Below, piece after piece: positions 7,232-15,234 of a stretch of 30,142 bases of DNA; position 1 is the first letter of the stretch, and each line of letters starts with the position of its first letter. The notes beneath the pieces are model-generated. The model saw only the letters and a program-made list of their open reading frames with translations, did not search any database and was not told the origin of the DNA. Origin of the DNA: an uncultured Rikenellaceae bacterium (GTDB lineage: Bacteria > Bacteroidota > Bacteroidia > Bacteroidales > Rikenellaceae). The DNA is taken from NCBI GenBank assembly GCA_910588925.1, contig CAJURV010000019.1, positions 1 to 30,142 of the forward strand, written 5' to 3'. Position numbers and translations under genes: made by a program.

Positions 7232-8731
7232 ATGACAACGCATTACATTGGTCCCGAGCCTCTAACTGTAGAGGAGGTGGGGCGCATAGTTTTCTCCGAT
7301 ACCGAATTGGCTCTCGGCGACAAGGCCCGTGAGAGCGTCTTGCGATGCCGCCGCTATCTCGACGATCGCATAGCCGCGGCAGACAAGCCCATATACGGTA
7401 TAACCACTGGTTTCGGGTCGCTCTGTAACGTATCTATAGAGAGCGACAGCCTGCGGGAGCTTCAGCGTAACCTGGTCATGTCGCACGCATGCGGTTCCGG
7501 CGACGAGGTGCCGTCCGAGATAGTGAGGCTGATGATGTTTCTCAAGATACAATCGCTGAGTTACGGATGTTCGGGAGTCAGGCCCGAGACGCTCGACAGG
7601 CTCGTCGACTACTATAATGCCGGCGTCGTTCCCGTGGTATATCAGCAAGGCTCTTTGGGAGCGTCGGGCGACCTTGCTCCGTTGGCGCACCTCACCTTGC
7701 CCCTTCTGGGATTGGGCGAGGCCTATTATAAGGGGGAGAGGCTTACGGGCGAAGAGATATGCAGGCGTCTTAACGTGGAGCCTATAGTGCTCGGAGCCAA
7801 AGGGGGGCTGGCGCTTCTCAACGGTACGCAGTTCATGTCGGCATACGCCGTATGGTCGTTGCTCGAGGCGCGTCGTCTTTCGGGTTGGGCCGACCGTTTG
7901 GCGGCATTGAGCCTCGAAGCCTACGACGGATGTCCCGACGCTTTCGAAGAGGCGGTGCACCGTGTGCGTCCCCACCGTGGGCAGTTGGAGACGGCCCGGG
8001 CGATAAGATCGCTGACGGATGGTAGCGAGATAGCCTCGCGAGCCAAGCCATACGTGCAGGACCCGTACTCGTTCCGTTGCGTGCCGCAAGTTCACGGGGC
8101 TGTCAAAGACACGCTCCGTTACGTGGAGGAGGTGGTTACGGTGGAGATCAACAGTGTCACCGACAACCCCACCATACTTCCCGACGATGACATGATCCTT
8201 TCGGCCGGCAACTTCCACGGCGAGCCACTCGCCCTTGCGCTCGACTATCTGGCCATAGCCCTCTCGGAGCTGGCGAGCATATCGTCGCAACGCGTCTATC
8301 AGCTCATAGGAGGCAAGCGCGGTCTGCCCGCCTTTCTCGTGGCCGAGCCGGGTCTCAACAGCGGATTCATGATACCGCAATACTCCATAGCCTCGGTGGT
8401 GAGCCAGAACAAACAGCTCGCTACCCCCGCTTCGGTCGATTCCATAGAGTCGTCGCTCGGGCAGGAGGATCATGTAAGCATGGGTGCAAATGCCGCCACA
8501 AAATGCGCACGCGTGGCAGACAACGTTTGGCGCGTTTTGGGCGTAGAGCTTATGAATGCGGCGCAAGCGCTCGATCTGCGGCGTCCGCTACGAAGTTCCG
8601 ATACACTGGAACGGCTGCACGCCGACTATCGCCGCGTGGTGCCGTTCGTAGATCGTGACAGGGTTTTATATACAGACATGGCGGCATCGGTGCGTTTTAT
8701 TAAAGACAGAAGTTATGAAGACTATAATTAA
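7232..8731 (+). CDS. hutH: Histidine ammonia-lyase
   Basis: HutH removes ammonia from histidine to give urocanate, the entry step of the pathway. The protein has 499 residues, normal for the family. The Ala144-Ser145-Gly146 triad in GSLGASGDLAPLAH is the self-cyclising sequence that forms the MIO electrophile. Tyr55 in YGITTGFGS is the expected active-site loop tyrosine, and QDPYSFRCVPQVHG and the NSVTDNP motif are also present. It has no signal peptide. It is separated from hutU by the repeat array and overlaps hutI by 17 bases in another frame, which points to translational coupling of the last two genes. Confidence 0.97.
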   Translation: MTTHYIGPEPLTVEEVGRIVFSDTELALGDKARESVLRCRRYLDDRIAAADKPIYGITTGFGSLCNVSIESDSLRELQRNLVMSHACGSGDEVPSEIVRLMMFLKIQSLSYGCSGVRPETLDRLVDYYNAGVVPVVYQQGSLGASGDLAPLAHLTLPLLGLGEAYYKGERLTGEEICRRLNVEPIVLGAKGGLALLNGTQFMSAYAVWSLLEARRLSGWADRLAALSLEAYDGCPDAFEEAVHRVRPHRGQLETARAIRSLTDGSEIASRAKPYVQDPYSFRCVPQVHGAVKDTLRYVEEVVTVEINSVTDNPTILPDDDMILSAGNFHGEPLALALDYLAIALSELASISSQRVYQLIGGKRGLPAFLVAEPGLNSGFMIPQYSIASVVSQNKQLATPASVDSIESSLGQEDHVSMGANAATKCARVADNVWRVLGVELMNAAQALDLRRPLRSSDTLERLHADYRRVVPFVDRDRVLYTDMAASVRFIKDRSYEDYN

Positions 8732-9941
8732 GAATATAAAACGGCTGATGGGCTGTTACGCGGATGCGCCCGTAATATTACGCGGCCGCGACATGGCATC
8801 GTGCGGGTATCTCGACGACGCCTATGTGGTGATAGACGGAGGTGTAGTAGAGGCTTTCGGCCCTATGAGCGGCTATAAGATGCAGGAGAGCGGCAATTAT
8901 GTGATAGACGCTTCGGAGCGTTACGTAATGCCTGCTTTCTGCGATTCACACACCCACATAGTGTATGCCGGGAGCCGTGAGGGCGAATACGAAGACCGCA
9001 TAGCAGGCATGTCGTACGCCCAGATAGCCGAACGTGGGGGCGGCATACTCAATTCGGCGGACCGTCTGCATGCCTCCACGGAGAACGAACTCTACCGTTC
9101 GGCCATGCGTCGTGTGCGCGAGATGATGCGCGGCGGCACCGGAGCCGTGGAGATAAAGAGCGGTTACGGTCTCACGCTCGAGGACGAGATGAAGATGTTG
9201 CGCGTAGCCACCCGCATAAAGGAGGATGCAGTGATAGCCGTCAAGCGTACGTTCCTCGGAGCACACGCCTTTCCGCGTGCTTTCGTCTCGGATCGCGACG
9301 GTTATGTGCGTCTAATTGTCGAAGAGATGATACCGGCGGTGGCCTCTGAAAAGCTCGCCGACTACATAGACGTATTCTGCGACGAGGGTTTCTTCACAGT
9401 GGAGCAGACCCGTCGAATACTCGAACGCGGGCTGGAGTACGGCCTGACACCCAAGATACACGCCAATGAACTCGCCGCATCGGGAGGCGTGCAGGTAGGG
9501 GTAGAGTGCGGCGCTCTGTCGGTGGACCATCTCGAGCATGTAGGCCCTGCCGAATGCGAGGCGTTGAGGGGGAGCGGCACTATGGCGACACTGTTGCCCG
9601 GGGCTGCATTTTTTCTCGGCATGGAGTATGCTCCGGCGCGACGCATGATAGACGAAGGGTTGGCCGTGGCTTTGGCCTCAGACTATAATCCGGGGTCGTC
9701 GCCGTCAGGCTCCATGAAGTTCGTGTTGTCGTTGGCTTCGATCAAGATGCGCATGACACCCGTAGAGGCGTTCAATGCCGCCACCGTCAACGGAGCGTAT
9801 GCAATGGGACTTAGCGACACTCACGGCACCATTACTCCGGGGAAACGGGCTAACGTAATAATTACCAGACCTATGCCGTCGTTCGCCTATCTGTCGTACC
9901 AATATACCGAAGATTTGATAGAGAGGGTTATCTTCAACTGA
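8715..9941 (+). CDS. hutI: Imidazolonepropionase
   Basis: HutI hydrolyses imidazolone propionate to formiminoglutamate, the substrate of FtcD. The 408-residue amidohydrolase shows the metal ligands of the family: His79 and His81 in DSHTH, His249 in KIHANE, His272 in SVDHLEH and Asp323 in ASDYNPGS. I chose the ATG at 8715 because it gives the normal length and a proper beta-strand beginning; an in-frame upstream ATG at 8655 lies well inside hutH. It overlaps the end of hutH. No hutG, hutF or HutC-type regulator follows, in keeping with the FtcD route being the only exit. No terminator lies directly behind it; the nearest candidate is at about 10274. Confidence 0.96.
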   Translation: MKTIIKNIKRLMGCYADAPVILRGRDMASCGYLDDAYVVIDGGVVEAFGPMSGYKMQESGNYVIDASERYVMPAFCDSHTHIVYAGSREGEYEDRIAGMSYAQIAERGGGILNSADRLHASTENELYRSAMRRVREMMRGGTGAVEIKSGYGLTLEDEMKMLRVATRIKEDAVIAVKRTFLGAHAFPRAFVSDRDGYVRLIVEEMIPAVASEKLADYIDVFCDEGFFTVEQTRRILERGLEYGLTPKIHANELAASGGVQVGVECGALSVDHLEHVGPAECEALRGSGTMATLLPGAAFFLGMEYAPARRMIDEGLAVALASDYNPGSSPSGSMKFVLSLASIKMRMTPVEAFNAATVNGAYAMGLSDTHGTITPGKRANVIITRPMPSFAYLSYQYTEDLIERVIFN

Positions 9942-10098
9942 CTTTAGCCGGAGATAACTTTATTTATCAGATAGTTGTGTGTGTTTGAGTGGTGCTTGCG
10001 AGACGATAAAACATATTACAACTTCCAGATGATATGCGCATTAACCGCAAGCTGCAGGCATGCTATCCCACGTACACAAATGAAGACCGCAGGGCGCC
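9942..10098. other. Spacer after hutI, no gene seen
   Basis: Part of a 1.1-kb gene-poor stretch. Only a weak AT-rich hairpin (GATAA/TTATC near 9953) is visible. A small open frame starting at 10034 runs through a palindromic repeat and is not credible. Confidence 0.4.
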
Positions 10099-10174
10099 GA
10101 ACTTTTTCGGTAAGCCGAGCGCAATGAAACGAAGTTTCGATTGCCGAGGCGAGAAAAAGTGCGCGAAGCGAAGT
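10099..10174 (-). repeat. Family B palindromic repeat, single copy
   Basis: A nested palindrome: ACTTTTTC (10101-10108) pairs with GAAAAAGT (10153-10160), GCC (10114-10116) with GGC (10148-10150), and GCAATGAAAC (10121-10130) with GTTTC-ATTGC (10134-10144, one bulged g) across a gaa loop. Read on the minus strand it matches the three tandem units between der and folD (about 22791-23012), with ctcgcctcgg on one side and gcgctcggctta on the other. So the same element occurs at two loci about 12.7 kb apart, in opposite orientation. Confidence 0.8.
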
Positions 10175-10259
10175 TTTTTAGACCTCAAAAATCGTCGATC
10201 GCGGTCGTGCGCCACCGGAGCGAATGTGCTCACCGGAAGTTATTGAACTTAACTGAAAA

Positions 10260-10297
10260 CGGAGGAAACAGAAGAGGCTGTGCCTCCGGCGATTTTT
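10260..10297 (+). terminator. Possible terminator of the hut transcript, with competing stems
   Basis: GAGGC (10274-10278) pairs with GCCTC (10282-10286) across a three-base loop, followed after six bases by TTTTT (10293-10297). A competing stem joins CGGAGG (10260-10265) to CCTCCG (10283-10288). The position, about 330 bases after hutI, and the short stem keep confidence low. Confidence 0.35.
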
Positions 10298-10628
10298 GTG
10301 ACTGAAAAGCGACGGAAGCAGCCCCACGTTAACCGAATCCCGCGCACACAGACCAATAATTCATGCGTTCAGTACCCGAGTACTTCCTAAACTCCACGAA
10401 AACTTCCTCCCCGTACGCCCCTAACCTATAAAATCCCTAACGCGTCCCCGGAGGGGATGCAACCGCACGAGCAATACAAAAACATCCCCAACAAAAAATA
10501 AGCAACCTCTAATACCGAAAAACATAAACTTCCAACTACACTAAACACAACTACAAAAGACAAGGCACAAAAAGCCGCCCAATAACGACTAATAAAGAAC
10601 GCTGTAAGGCGTATTACAATAGAAAAAG
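10298..10628. other. Gene-free stretch before family A copy 3
   Basis: About 330 bases, A-rich on the plus strand in its second half, with no convincing coding frame, promoter or terminator. A minus-strand frame (10426-10737) crosses it and enters the repeat, but it would start with TTG and has no recognisable protein character. Confidence 0.4.
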
Positions 10629-10912
10629 CCCGAGCGCAGCGAGGGCAATCAAACACAATTCCGCCGTTAAATCCCGAGGAACGAGGGATGAGCGGGCCGG
10701 AGCCTCCCCCAACGGAGGCCCGCGTAAGTTCCAGCAATCATAGACCTACTCCGCTTAAATAACTGTCACGAATCGAAAGAGCCTCACGCTCAAGCGGTCC
10801 CCCGCAGGCTCCGTCCCTGTGAATCGCATCAACCACACACAAACAATCCATCTCCCGCCCCAAAAGACCTTTTCATAAGGAATTCCTGTCTTTGGCCCTC
10901 GCTCCGCTCGGG
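10629..10912. repeat. Family A intergenic repeat, copy 3, bounded by inverted repeats
   Basis: It carries the same invariant core as copies 1 and 2 (10644-10742), differing only at 10652 and 10680. The tail has the shared blocks ccgcttaaat, a GCGG-tccc-CCGC mini-hairpin (10794-10805) and caggctccgtccctgtga. This copy is framed by 17-base inverted repeats, 10629-10645 and 10896-10912, matching at 16 of 17 positions. A second perfect palindrome, CCGCCAT-t-ATGGCGG (10913-10927), abuts the right end, and the aatgcgcatgcc block follows at 10940-10951. The frame of inverted repeats suggests a MITE-like element of about 284 bases, though the invariant core would also suit a structured RNA. Confidence 0.85.
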
Positions 10913-10968
10913 CCGCCATTATGGCGGAAAAGCACAGCTAATGCGCATGCCGTCAATATAAAACAAGT

Positions 10969-10998
10969 CCGAATCGGGTGGTTGGCAATCCGATTCGG
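10969..10998 (-). terminator. Hairpin downstream of glgB, probable terminator
   Basis: CCGAATCGG (10969-10977) and CCGATTCGG (10990-10998) form a perfect 9-bp stem with a 12-base loop. Read on the minus strand it lies about 87 bases after the glgB stop and is followed by a T-rich run (cttgttttat). On the plus strand a longer T tract (11012-11018) follows at a distance of 13 bases, so it could work in both directions. Confidence 0.5.
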
Positions 10999-11084
10999 GC
11001 ATTGTATAGTATTTTTTTCGAGCGAAACGAGAGGCGATAAAAATTCCCGTATATAAAAGGGATGAGTACTGTCGATATATGGAA

Positions 11085-13103
11085 CTATTCCGTCTCTCTC
11101 TGTAGCACTATCGCCGCTCTGTTGATGTTGTATATCTTGATGAAAGGCTTGTCGTCGGCGCCTCGTTCGGAGAAAAACCGTTGCCCCTCCTCGATACGCC
11201 CGAAGCCGCCGAAATCCGTATCGTCAGTGTTCAGAACAATGCGATATGTACCGTCGTCGGGGACGGGTACCGCATAGTCGGGCACGGAGCGATCCGGATG
11301 CCAGTTGAATACGAATAGCAGGTCGTGATGGCTATATACGATAGTTTTGCACCCTATGTCTATTTTGTGGAGCCATGAATAGTCGTTGGATAAGAGTTCG
11401 TGCTCTTTGATCAGGGCGATCATGGCCTTGTCGAAACGCTCCAAATCTATGAACATCAGATTTTCGTCTTTTACGAGCGACCACTGGCGACGTGCGTGTT
11501 CGTAACTGAATCCGTTGCCCTCGCGCGGGAAATCTATCCACTCGGGGTGTCCGAACTCGTTGCCCATGAAGCATAAGTAACCTTGAGCCGTGACGGTTGC
11601 CGTTATCAGACGTATCATTTTGTGGAGAGCTATGCCGCGGTCTATCACCGTGTTGTGGTGGTCGCGGTGCATGGAGTAGTACATCTCCTTGTCCATCAGG
11701 CGGAAAGCTATCGTCTTGTCGCCCACCATGGCTTGGTCGTGCGATTCGGCGTACGATATGGTCTTCACCCACGGCAGACGGTTGGAGAGCGCATGCCACA
11801 TCTCCCATATATCCCACTCCTCGTCGGGGACGTCTTCGAGTTGTTTTATCCAATAGTCGGGGGTAGCCATAGCCAAGCGGTAGTCGAAGCCTATGCCTCC
11901 GTCCGGTGTGGGAACGGTCATGCCCGGCATGCCGCTGACATCCTCGGCTACCGTTATGGCCGAGGGGTTCAGCTCGTGTATCAGCGTGTTGGCTAACGAC
12001 AGATAGGTGAGTGCATCCTCGTTGACACCGTCGCCGAAGAAGCTGTCATAGCTGCCGAAATCAGTATATCCGTGATGGTGGTATATCATGGAGGTGACGC
12101 CGTCGAAACGGAAACCGTCGAAACGGTACTCCTCCATCCAGTATTTGATATTGGAGAGCAGAAAATGCTCGACCTCTGTCTTGCCGTAGTCGAAGTTCTT
12201 GGAGTCCCAGTAGGGCTGGCGTCCGGCCTCTCCGGAGGGGCTGTAGTGGTGGTCGGTTCCGTCCAGTTCGTTGAGCCCCTCGTTGAAGTTCTTTATATAG
12301 TGCGAATGCACGAGGTCCATTACGACGGCTATCCCTTGCTTATGGGCCTCGCGGACCAACGTCTTGAGCTCTTCGGGAGTGCCGAAACGCGACGACGGGG
12401 CGAAGAAATTGGAGACATGATAGCCGAAGCTGCCGTAGTAGGGGTGTTCGGCTATTGCCATGAGCTGAATGGTGTTGTAGCCCAACTGTTTCACGCGCGG
12501 TATTATGTCGCGTGTGAACTTGCGGTAAAGCCCCACCCGCTCCTGTTCCTGGGCCATGCCTACGTGACACTCGTATATCAGCGGAGAGCCTACGGATGCC
12601 GCATCGAAGTTGTCGCCCTCCCAGTCGAACGGCTCCGGAGCCCACACCTGAGCGGAGAAGTTGTGCGTTTCCGGCTCTTCCACCGCACGCATAGTGTAGG
12701 CGGGCAGACGTTCGTGCCACCCGTTGTCGCCGTTGACCGAAATTTTGTAGAGCGATCCGTGGACTATACGGTCGCCCCACTGCCCGTCGGGGAAGAACCG
12801 CGACCATACGCCGTCCTGACCGCGCGCGAGGGGCAACTCCGTGCGGTGCCAGTCGTTGAAGTCGCCGTATAGGTATATATCGTGCGCACCCGGCGCCCAC
12901 TCGCGAAACCACCACCCTCCGGCGGCATCGTCGCGTGTGAGGCCGAAATATCTGTAGCCGTTGGCGTAATCCGTCAGCGAGCCGGCACTCTCCCTTATGC
13001 GTTCGAGCCGTGCTATGAAACGTTCGTGACGAGCCTCTATCTTGTCGGCCACCGGGGCCAGCCAACCGTCCGAGTCAACGAAAGGCAACCTTCTGTTTCC
13101 CAT
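11085..13103 (-). CDS. glgB: 1,4-alpha-glucan branching enzyme (GH13)
   Basis: GlgB makes the alpha-1,6 branches of glycogen by moving a cut alpha-1,4 chain. The 672 residues follow the eukaryote-like GH13 branching enzyme plan: a CBM48-type N-domain (about 60-155), a catalytic barrel (about 185-560) and an all-beta C-domain. The barrel motifs are MDLVHSH, GFRFDGVTSM with nucleophile Asp334, VAEDVSG with general acid Glu387, and YAESHDQ with the transition-state histidine-aspartate pair. It is cytoplasmic. No other glycogen gene is adjacent. The gene is divergent from the peptide transporter; a TATATTTA box on the minus strand (13124-13131) could be its -7 element, but no matching -33 box is seen. 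Confidence 0.95.
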   Translation of the reverse strand: MGNRRLPFVDSDGWLAPVADKIEARHERFIARLERIRESAGSLTDYANGYRYFGLTRDDAAGGWWFREWAPGAHDIYLYGDFNDWHRTELPLARGQDGVWSRFFPDGQWGDRIVHGSLYKISVNGDNGWHERLPAYTMRAVEEPETHNFSAQVWAPEPFDWEGDNFDAASVGSPLIYECHVGMAQEQERVGLYRKFTRDIIPRVKQLGYNTIQLMAIAEHPYYGSFGYHVSNFFAPSSRFGTPEELKTLVREAHKQGIAVVMDLVHSHYIKNFNEGLNELDGTDHHYSPSGEAGRQPYWDSKNFDYGKTEVEHFLLSNIKYWMEEYRFDGFRFDGVTSMIYHHHGYTDFGSYDSFFGDGVNEDALTYLSLANTLIHELNPSAITVAEDVSGMPGMTVPTPDGGIGFDYRLAMATPDYWIKQLEDVPDEEWDIWEMWHALSNRLPWVKTISYAESHDQAMVGDKTIAFRLMDKEMYYSMHRDHHNTVIDRGIALHKMIRLITATVTAQGYLCFMGNEFGHPEWIDFPREGNGFSYEHARRQWSLVKDENLMFIDLERFDKAMIALIKEHELLSNDYSWLHKIDIGCKTIVYSHHDLLFVFNWHPDRSVPDYAVPVPDDGTYRIVLNTDDTDFGGFGRIEEGQRFFSERGADDKPFIKIYNINRAAIVLQRETE

Positions 13104-13205
13104 AAACTATCATTTTAGACTTTTAAATATAGCGATTATTTTTAATATCTACGCATTATTTTGCCCAAGGGTTACAATTCGTATGAATTATATTATATTT
13201 TTTTG

Positions 13206-13213
13206 TATATTTG
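13206..13213 (+). promoter_or_regulatory. Bacteroidetes -7 box for the peptide transporter gene
   Basis: TATATTTG matches TAnnTTTG exactly and lies about 90 bases before the transporter start. No TTTG is found at the usual distance upstream, so only the -7 element is supported. Confidence 0.45.
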
Positions 13214-13305
13214 CACTTAGTAAAATGGCGGGAACCACATTCCGCGTGTTGTGCTGTATTGTGCAAGTGGTTTGAATATCAATTACTAACAAACACAAAT
13301 AGATC

Positions 13306-15018
13306 ATGTTCAAAGGACACCCCAAAGGGTTATTCATTCTTTCGCTCGCTAACATGGGCGAACGTTTCGGATACTACACCATGCTGGCGATCTTCGTTCT
13401 TTTCATACAGGCGAAGTTCGGTTTCACTTCCAGCCAGACCAGCGATATTTTCGGCATCTTTTTGGCTGCCGTATATTTTCTGCCCCTCTTCGGCGGTATA
13501 ATAGCCGACAAATGGCTCGGCTACGGCAAGACGATAGTGATAGGCATCACGGTGATGTTCATAGGCTATTTCCTGCTTGCCATCCCTACCGGCACCGACC
13601 TTGCGGCCAAGCTCGCCATGTTCGGTTCGCTCACATTGATAGCTTTGGGTACCGGCCTTTTCAAAGGTAACGTGCAGGCGCTCGTGGGTAACCTTTACGA
13701 CGATCCCCGCTACAGCAGCAAGCGCGACCTCGCATTCAGCATCTTCTACATGTGTATCAACATAGGCGCGTTCTTCGCCCCCTCGGCAGCGACGGCGGTA
13801 ACCAACTTCTTCCTCTCGCGTGACGGACTTACCTATAAGGCGCAGATCCCCTCTTTGGCTCACCAGCTTCTCGACGGCACCATCACCGCCGAAGGTACTG
13901 TACAGCTTACCGATCTGGCCGCCTCTCAGGGTTATGTGGCAGGTGAGAATATCCAGTCGTTGAATGAATTCGGTCAGTTGTACATCGAAAAACTTTCTGG
14001 TGCCTATAACTGGGGCTTCGGCGTGGCTTGCCTTTCGCTGATAGTCTCTATGGCCATATTCGTGGCATTCCGCAAGACATACAAGGCTGCCGACGTTACT
14101 GCGGCACAGCAGGCCAAGGCAGAAAAAGAGGGCCATTCGGAAACACACGTGGTGGAACTTACAAAATCGCAGGTCAAAGAGCGCATCACGGCTCTCTGTC
14201 TCGTATTCGCGGTGGTTATCTTCTTCTGGATGTCGTTCCACCAGAACGGTCTGACAATGACATTCTTCGCCCGCGACTACACCGAAAAGGCCGTCGACGG
14301 AGCCAGCCGCCTGTGGTTCTCGCTTCCGGCGATGATATTTATAATAGTGGCGTTCTACGGTCTGCTCAATGTCTTCCAGTCTAAGGAGAAGAGAAGCAAG
14401 ACGATAGCGGCCATAGTAGCTGTGGCGGGCATTGCCTGTGTGGTAGCCTACTACTTCATTGCGCTCGGTAAAGGTGTCATGGAGATAGGCCCGGAGATCT
14501 TCCAGCAGTTCAACCCTTTCTTTATCATAGTACTTACCCCGGTGATATTGGCTTTCTTCACCAAGCTGGCATCCAAAGGCAAAGAGCCCTCGGCTCCGCG
14601 CAAGATCGGTATAGGTATGTTGGTGGCGGCTATAGGCTTCACCGTGTTGATGGTGGGTTCGTTCGGTCTGGCGGCTCCCAGTACATTGGCCGGAACCGGT
14701 GGCGTGAGCGAAACGCTCGTGTCGAGCAACTGGTTGATAGGTACCTACTTCACCCTTACCATAGCCGAGCTATTCCTCAGCCCCATGGGTCTGTCGTTCG
14801 TGTCGCGCGTGGCGCCTCCCAAATACAAGGGTCTCATGCAGGGCGGTTGGTTGGCCGCAACGGCGATAGGTAACTACCTTGTTGCCATTATCGGCAAGCT
14901 GTGGGATCACCTCCAGCTGTGGCAGCTTTGGGCCGTACTCGTGGTATGTTGCCTCATATCGGCCATATTCATATTCTCTATAATGAAACGTTTGGAACGC
15001 GTTACGGCTAACGCCTAA
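13306..15018 (+). CDS. POT/PTR family proton-dependent oligopeptide transporter
   Basis: This is an inner-membrane symporter predicted to import di- and tripeptides with protons. The 570 residues contain many hydrophobic segments, consistent with the family's 12-14 helices. Helix 1 holds NMGERFGYY (16-24), the place of the ExxERF motif, with Asn16 where the first glutamate is usually found. The second family signature region GLFKGNVQALVGNLY follows helix 4. A polar loop at about residues 175-235, between two helices, is long. The transporter stands alone, has its own -7 box and ends at a terminator. Peptide uptake would supply amino acids, including histidine for the hut pathway, but that link is inference. 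Substrate specificity cannot be read from sequence. Confidence 0.92.
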   Translation: MFKGHPKGLFILSLANMGERFGYYTMLAIFVLFIQAKFGFTSSQTSDIFGIFLAAVYFLPLFGGIIADKWLGYGKTIVIGITVMFIGYFLLAIPTGTDLAAKLAMFGSLTLIALGTGLFKGNVQALVGNLYDDPRYSSKRDLAFSIFYMCINIGAFFAPSAATAVTNFFLSRDGLTYKAQIPSLAHQLLDGTITAEGTVQLTDLAASQGYVAGENIQSLNEFGQLYIEKLSGAYNWGFGVACLSLIVSMAIFVAFRKTYKAADVTAAQQAKAEKEGHSETHVVELTKSQVKERITALCLVFAVVIFFWMSFHQNGLTMTFFARDYTEKAVDGASRLWFSLPAMIFIIVAFYGLLNVFQSKEKRSKTIAAIVAVAGIACVVAYYFIALGKGVMEIGPEIFQQFNPFFIIVLTPVILAFFTKLASKGKEPSAPRKIGIGMLVAAIGFTVLMVGSFGLAAPSTLAGTGGVSETLVSSNWLIGTYFTLTIAELFLSPMGLSFVSRVAPPKYKGLMQGGWLAATAIGNYLVAIIGKLWDHLQLWQLWAVLVVCCLISAIFIFSIMKRLERVTANA

Positions 15019-15078
15019 CGCCTAACAGTGATTGCGCAACCTGTCCGTGATTCTATTCCGGACACTGATATAGAAACG

Positions 15079-15110
15079 GTCGGACGATTTATGTCGTCCG
15101 GCTGTTTTCG
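15079..15110 (+). terminator. Terminator after the peptide transporter gene
   Basis: CGGACGA (15081-15087) pairs with TCGTCCG (15094-15100) across a six-base loop, extended by a T-G and a G-C pair to 15079-15102. It is followed by tgttttcgttt. It lies 60 bases past the transporter stop codon. Confidence 0.7.
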
Positions 15111-15175
15111 TTTGTGTCTCATAGGGTTGTCCGATTCAAAATTTCACAAAGCGACTATAAATTGTAAAAGTTCGT

Positions 15176-15203
15176 AAAAGCGGTGTTTTTATCCCGCTTT
15201 TTT
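15176..15203 (+). terminator. Terminator-like hairpin just upstream of dapA (possible attenuator)
   Basis: AAAAGCGG (15176-15183) pairs perfectly with CCGCTTTT (15194-15201) across a ten-base loop and continues into T residues, 31 bases before the dapA start. The transporter already has its own terminator, so this could be a leader attenuator, a backup terminator, or incidental. A TACCTTGC box (15206-15213), one base short of a Bacteroidetes -7 element, directly follows and may be the dapA promoter. Confidence 0.4.
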
Positions 15204-15234
15204 AGTACCTTGCGCTTGAAAAAGCGATATAATC

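Noticed and set aside
7262..8566. Long minus-strand open frame (434 codons) opposite hutH
   Set aside because: It mirrors hutH codon structure, has a low-complexity residue mix without a recognisable domain, and hutH is certain on the other strand. The same applies to the frames opposite ftcD (2795-3694), hutU (5711-6496), glgB (12072-12872) and ffh (25561-26457).
10034..10246. Plus-strand frame of 70 codons after hutI
   Set aside because: It runs straight through palindromic repeat family B and has no protein-like composition or ribosome binding signal.
10426..10737. Minus-strand frame of 103 codons through family A copy 3
   Set aside because: It needs a TTG start, has no family resemblance, and its first third is the repeat core. 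The equivalent frame in copies 1 and 2 has no start. Treated as a repeat artefact.
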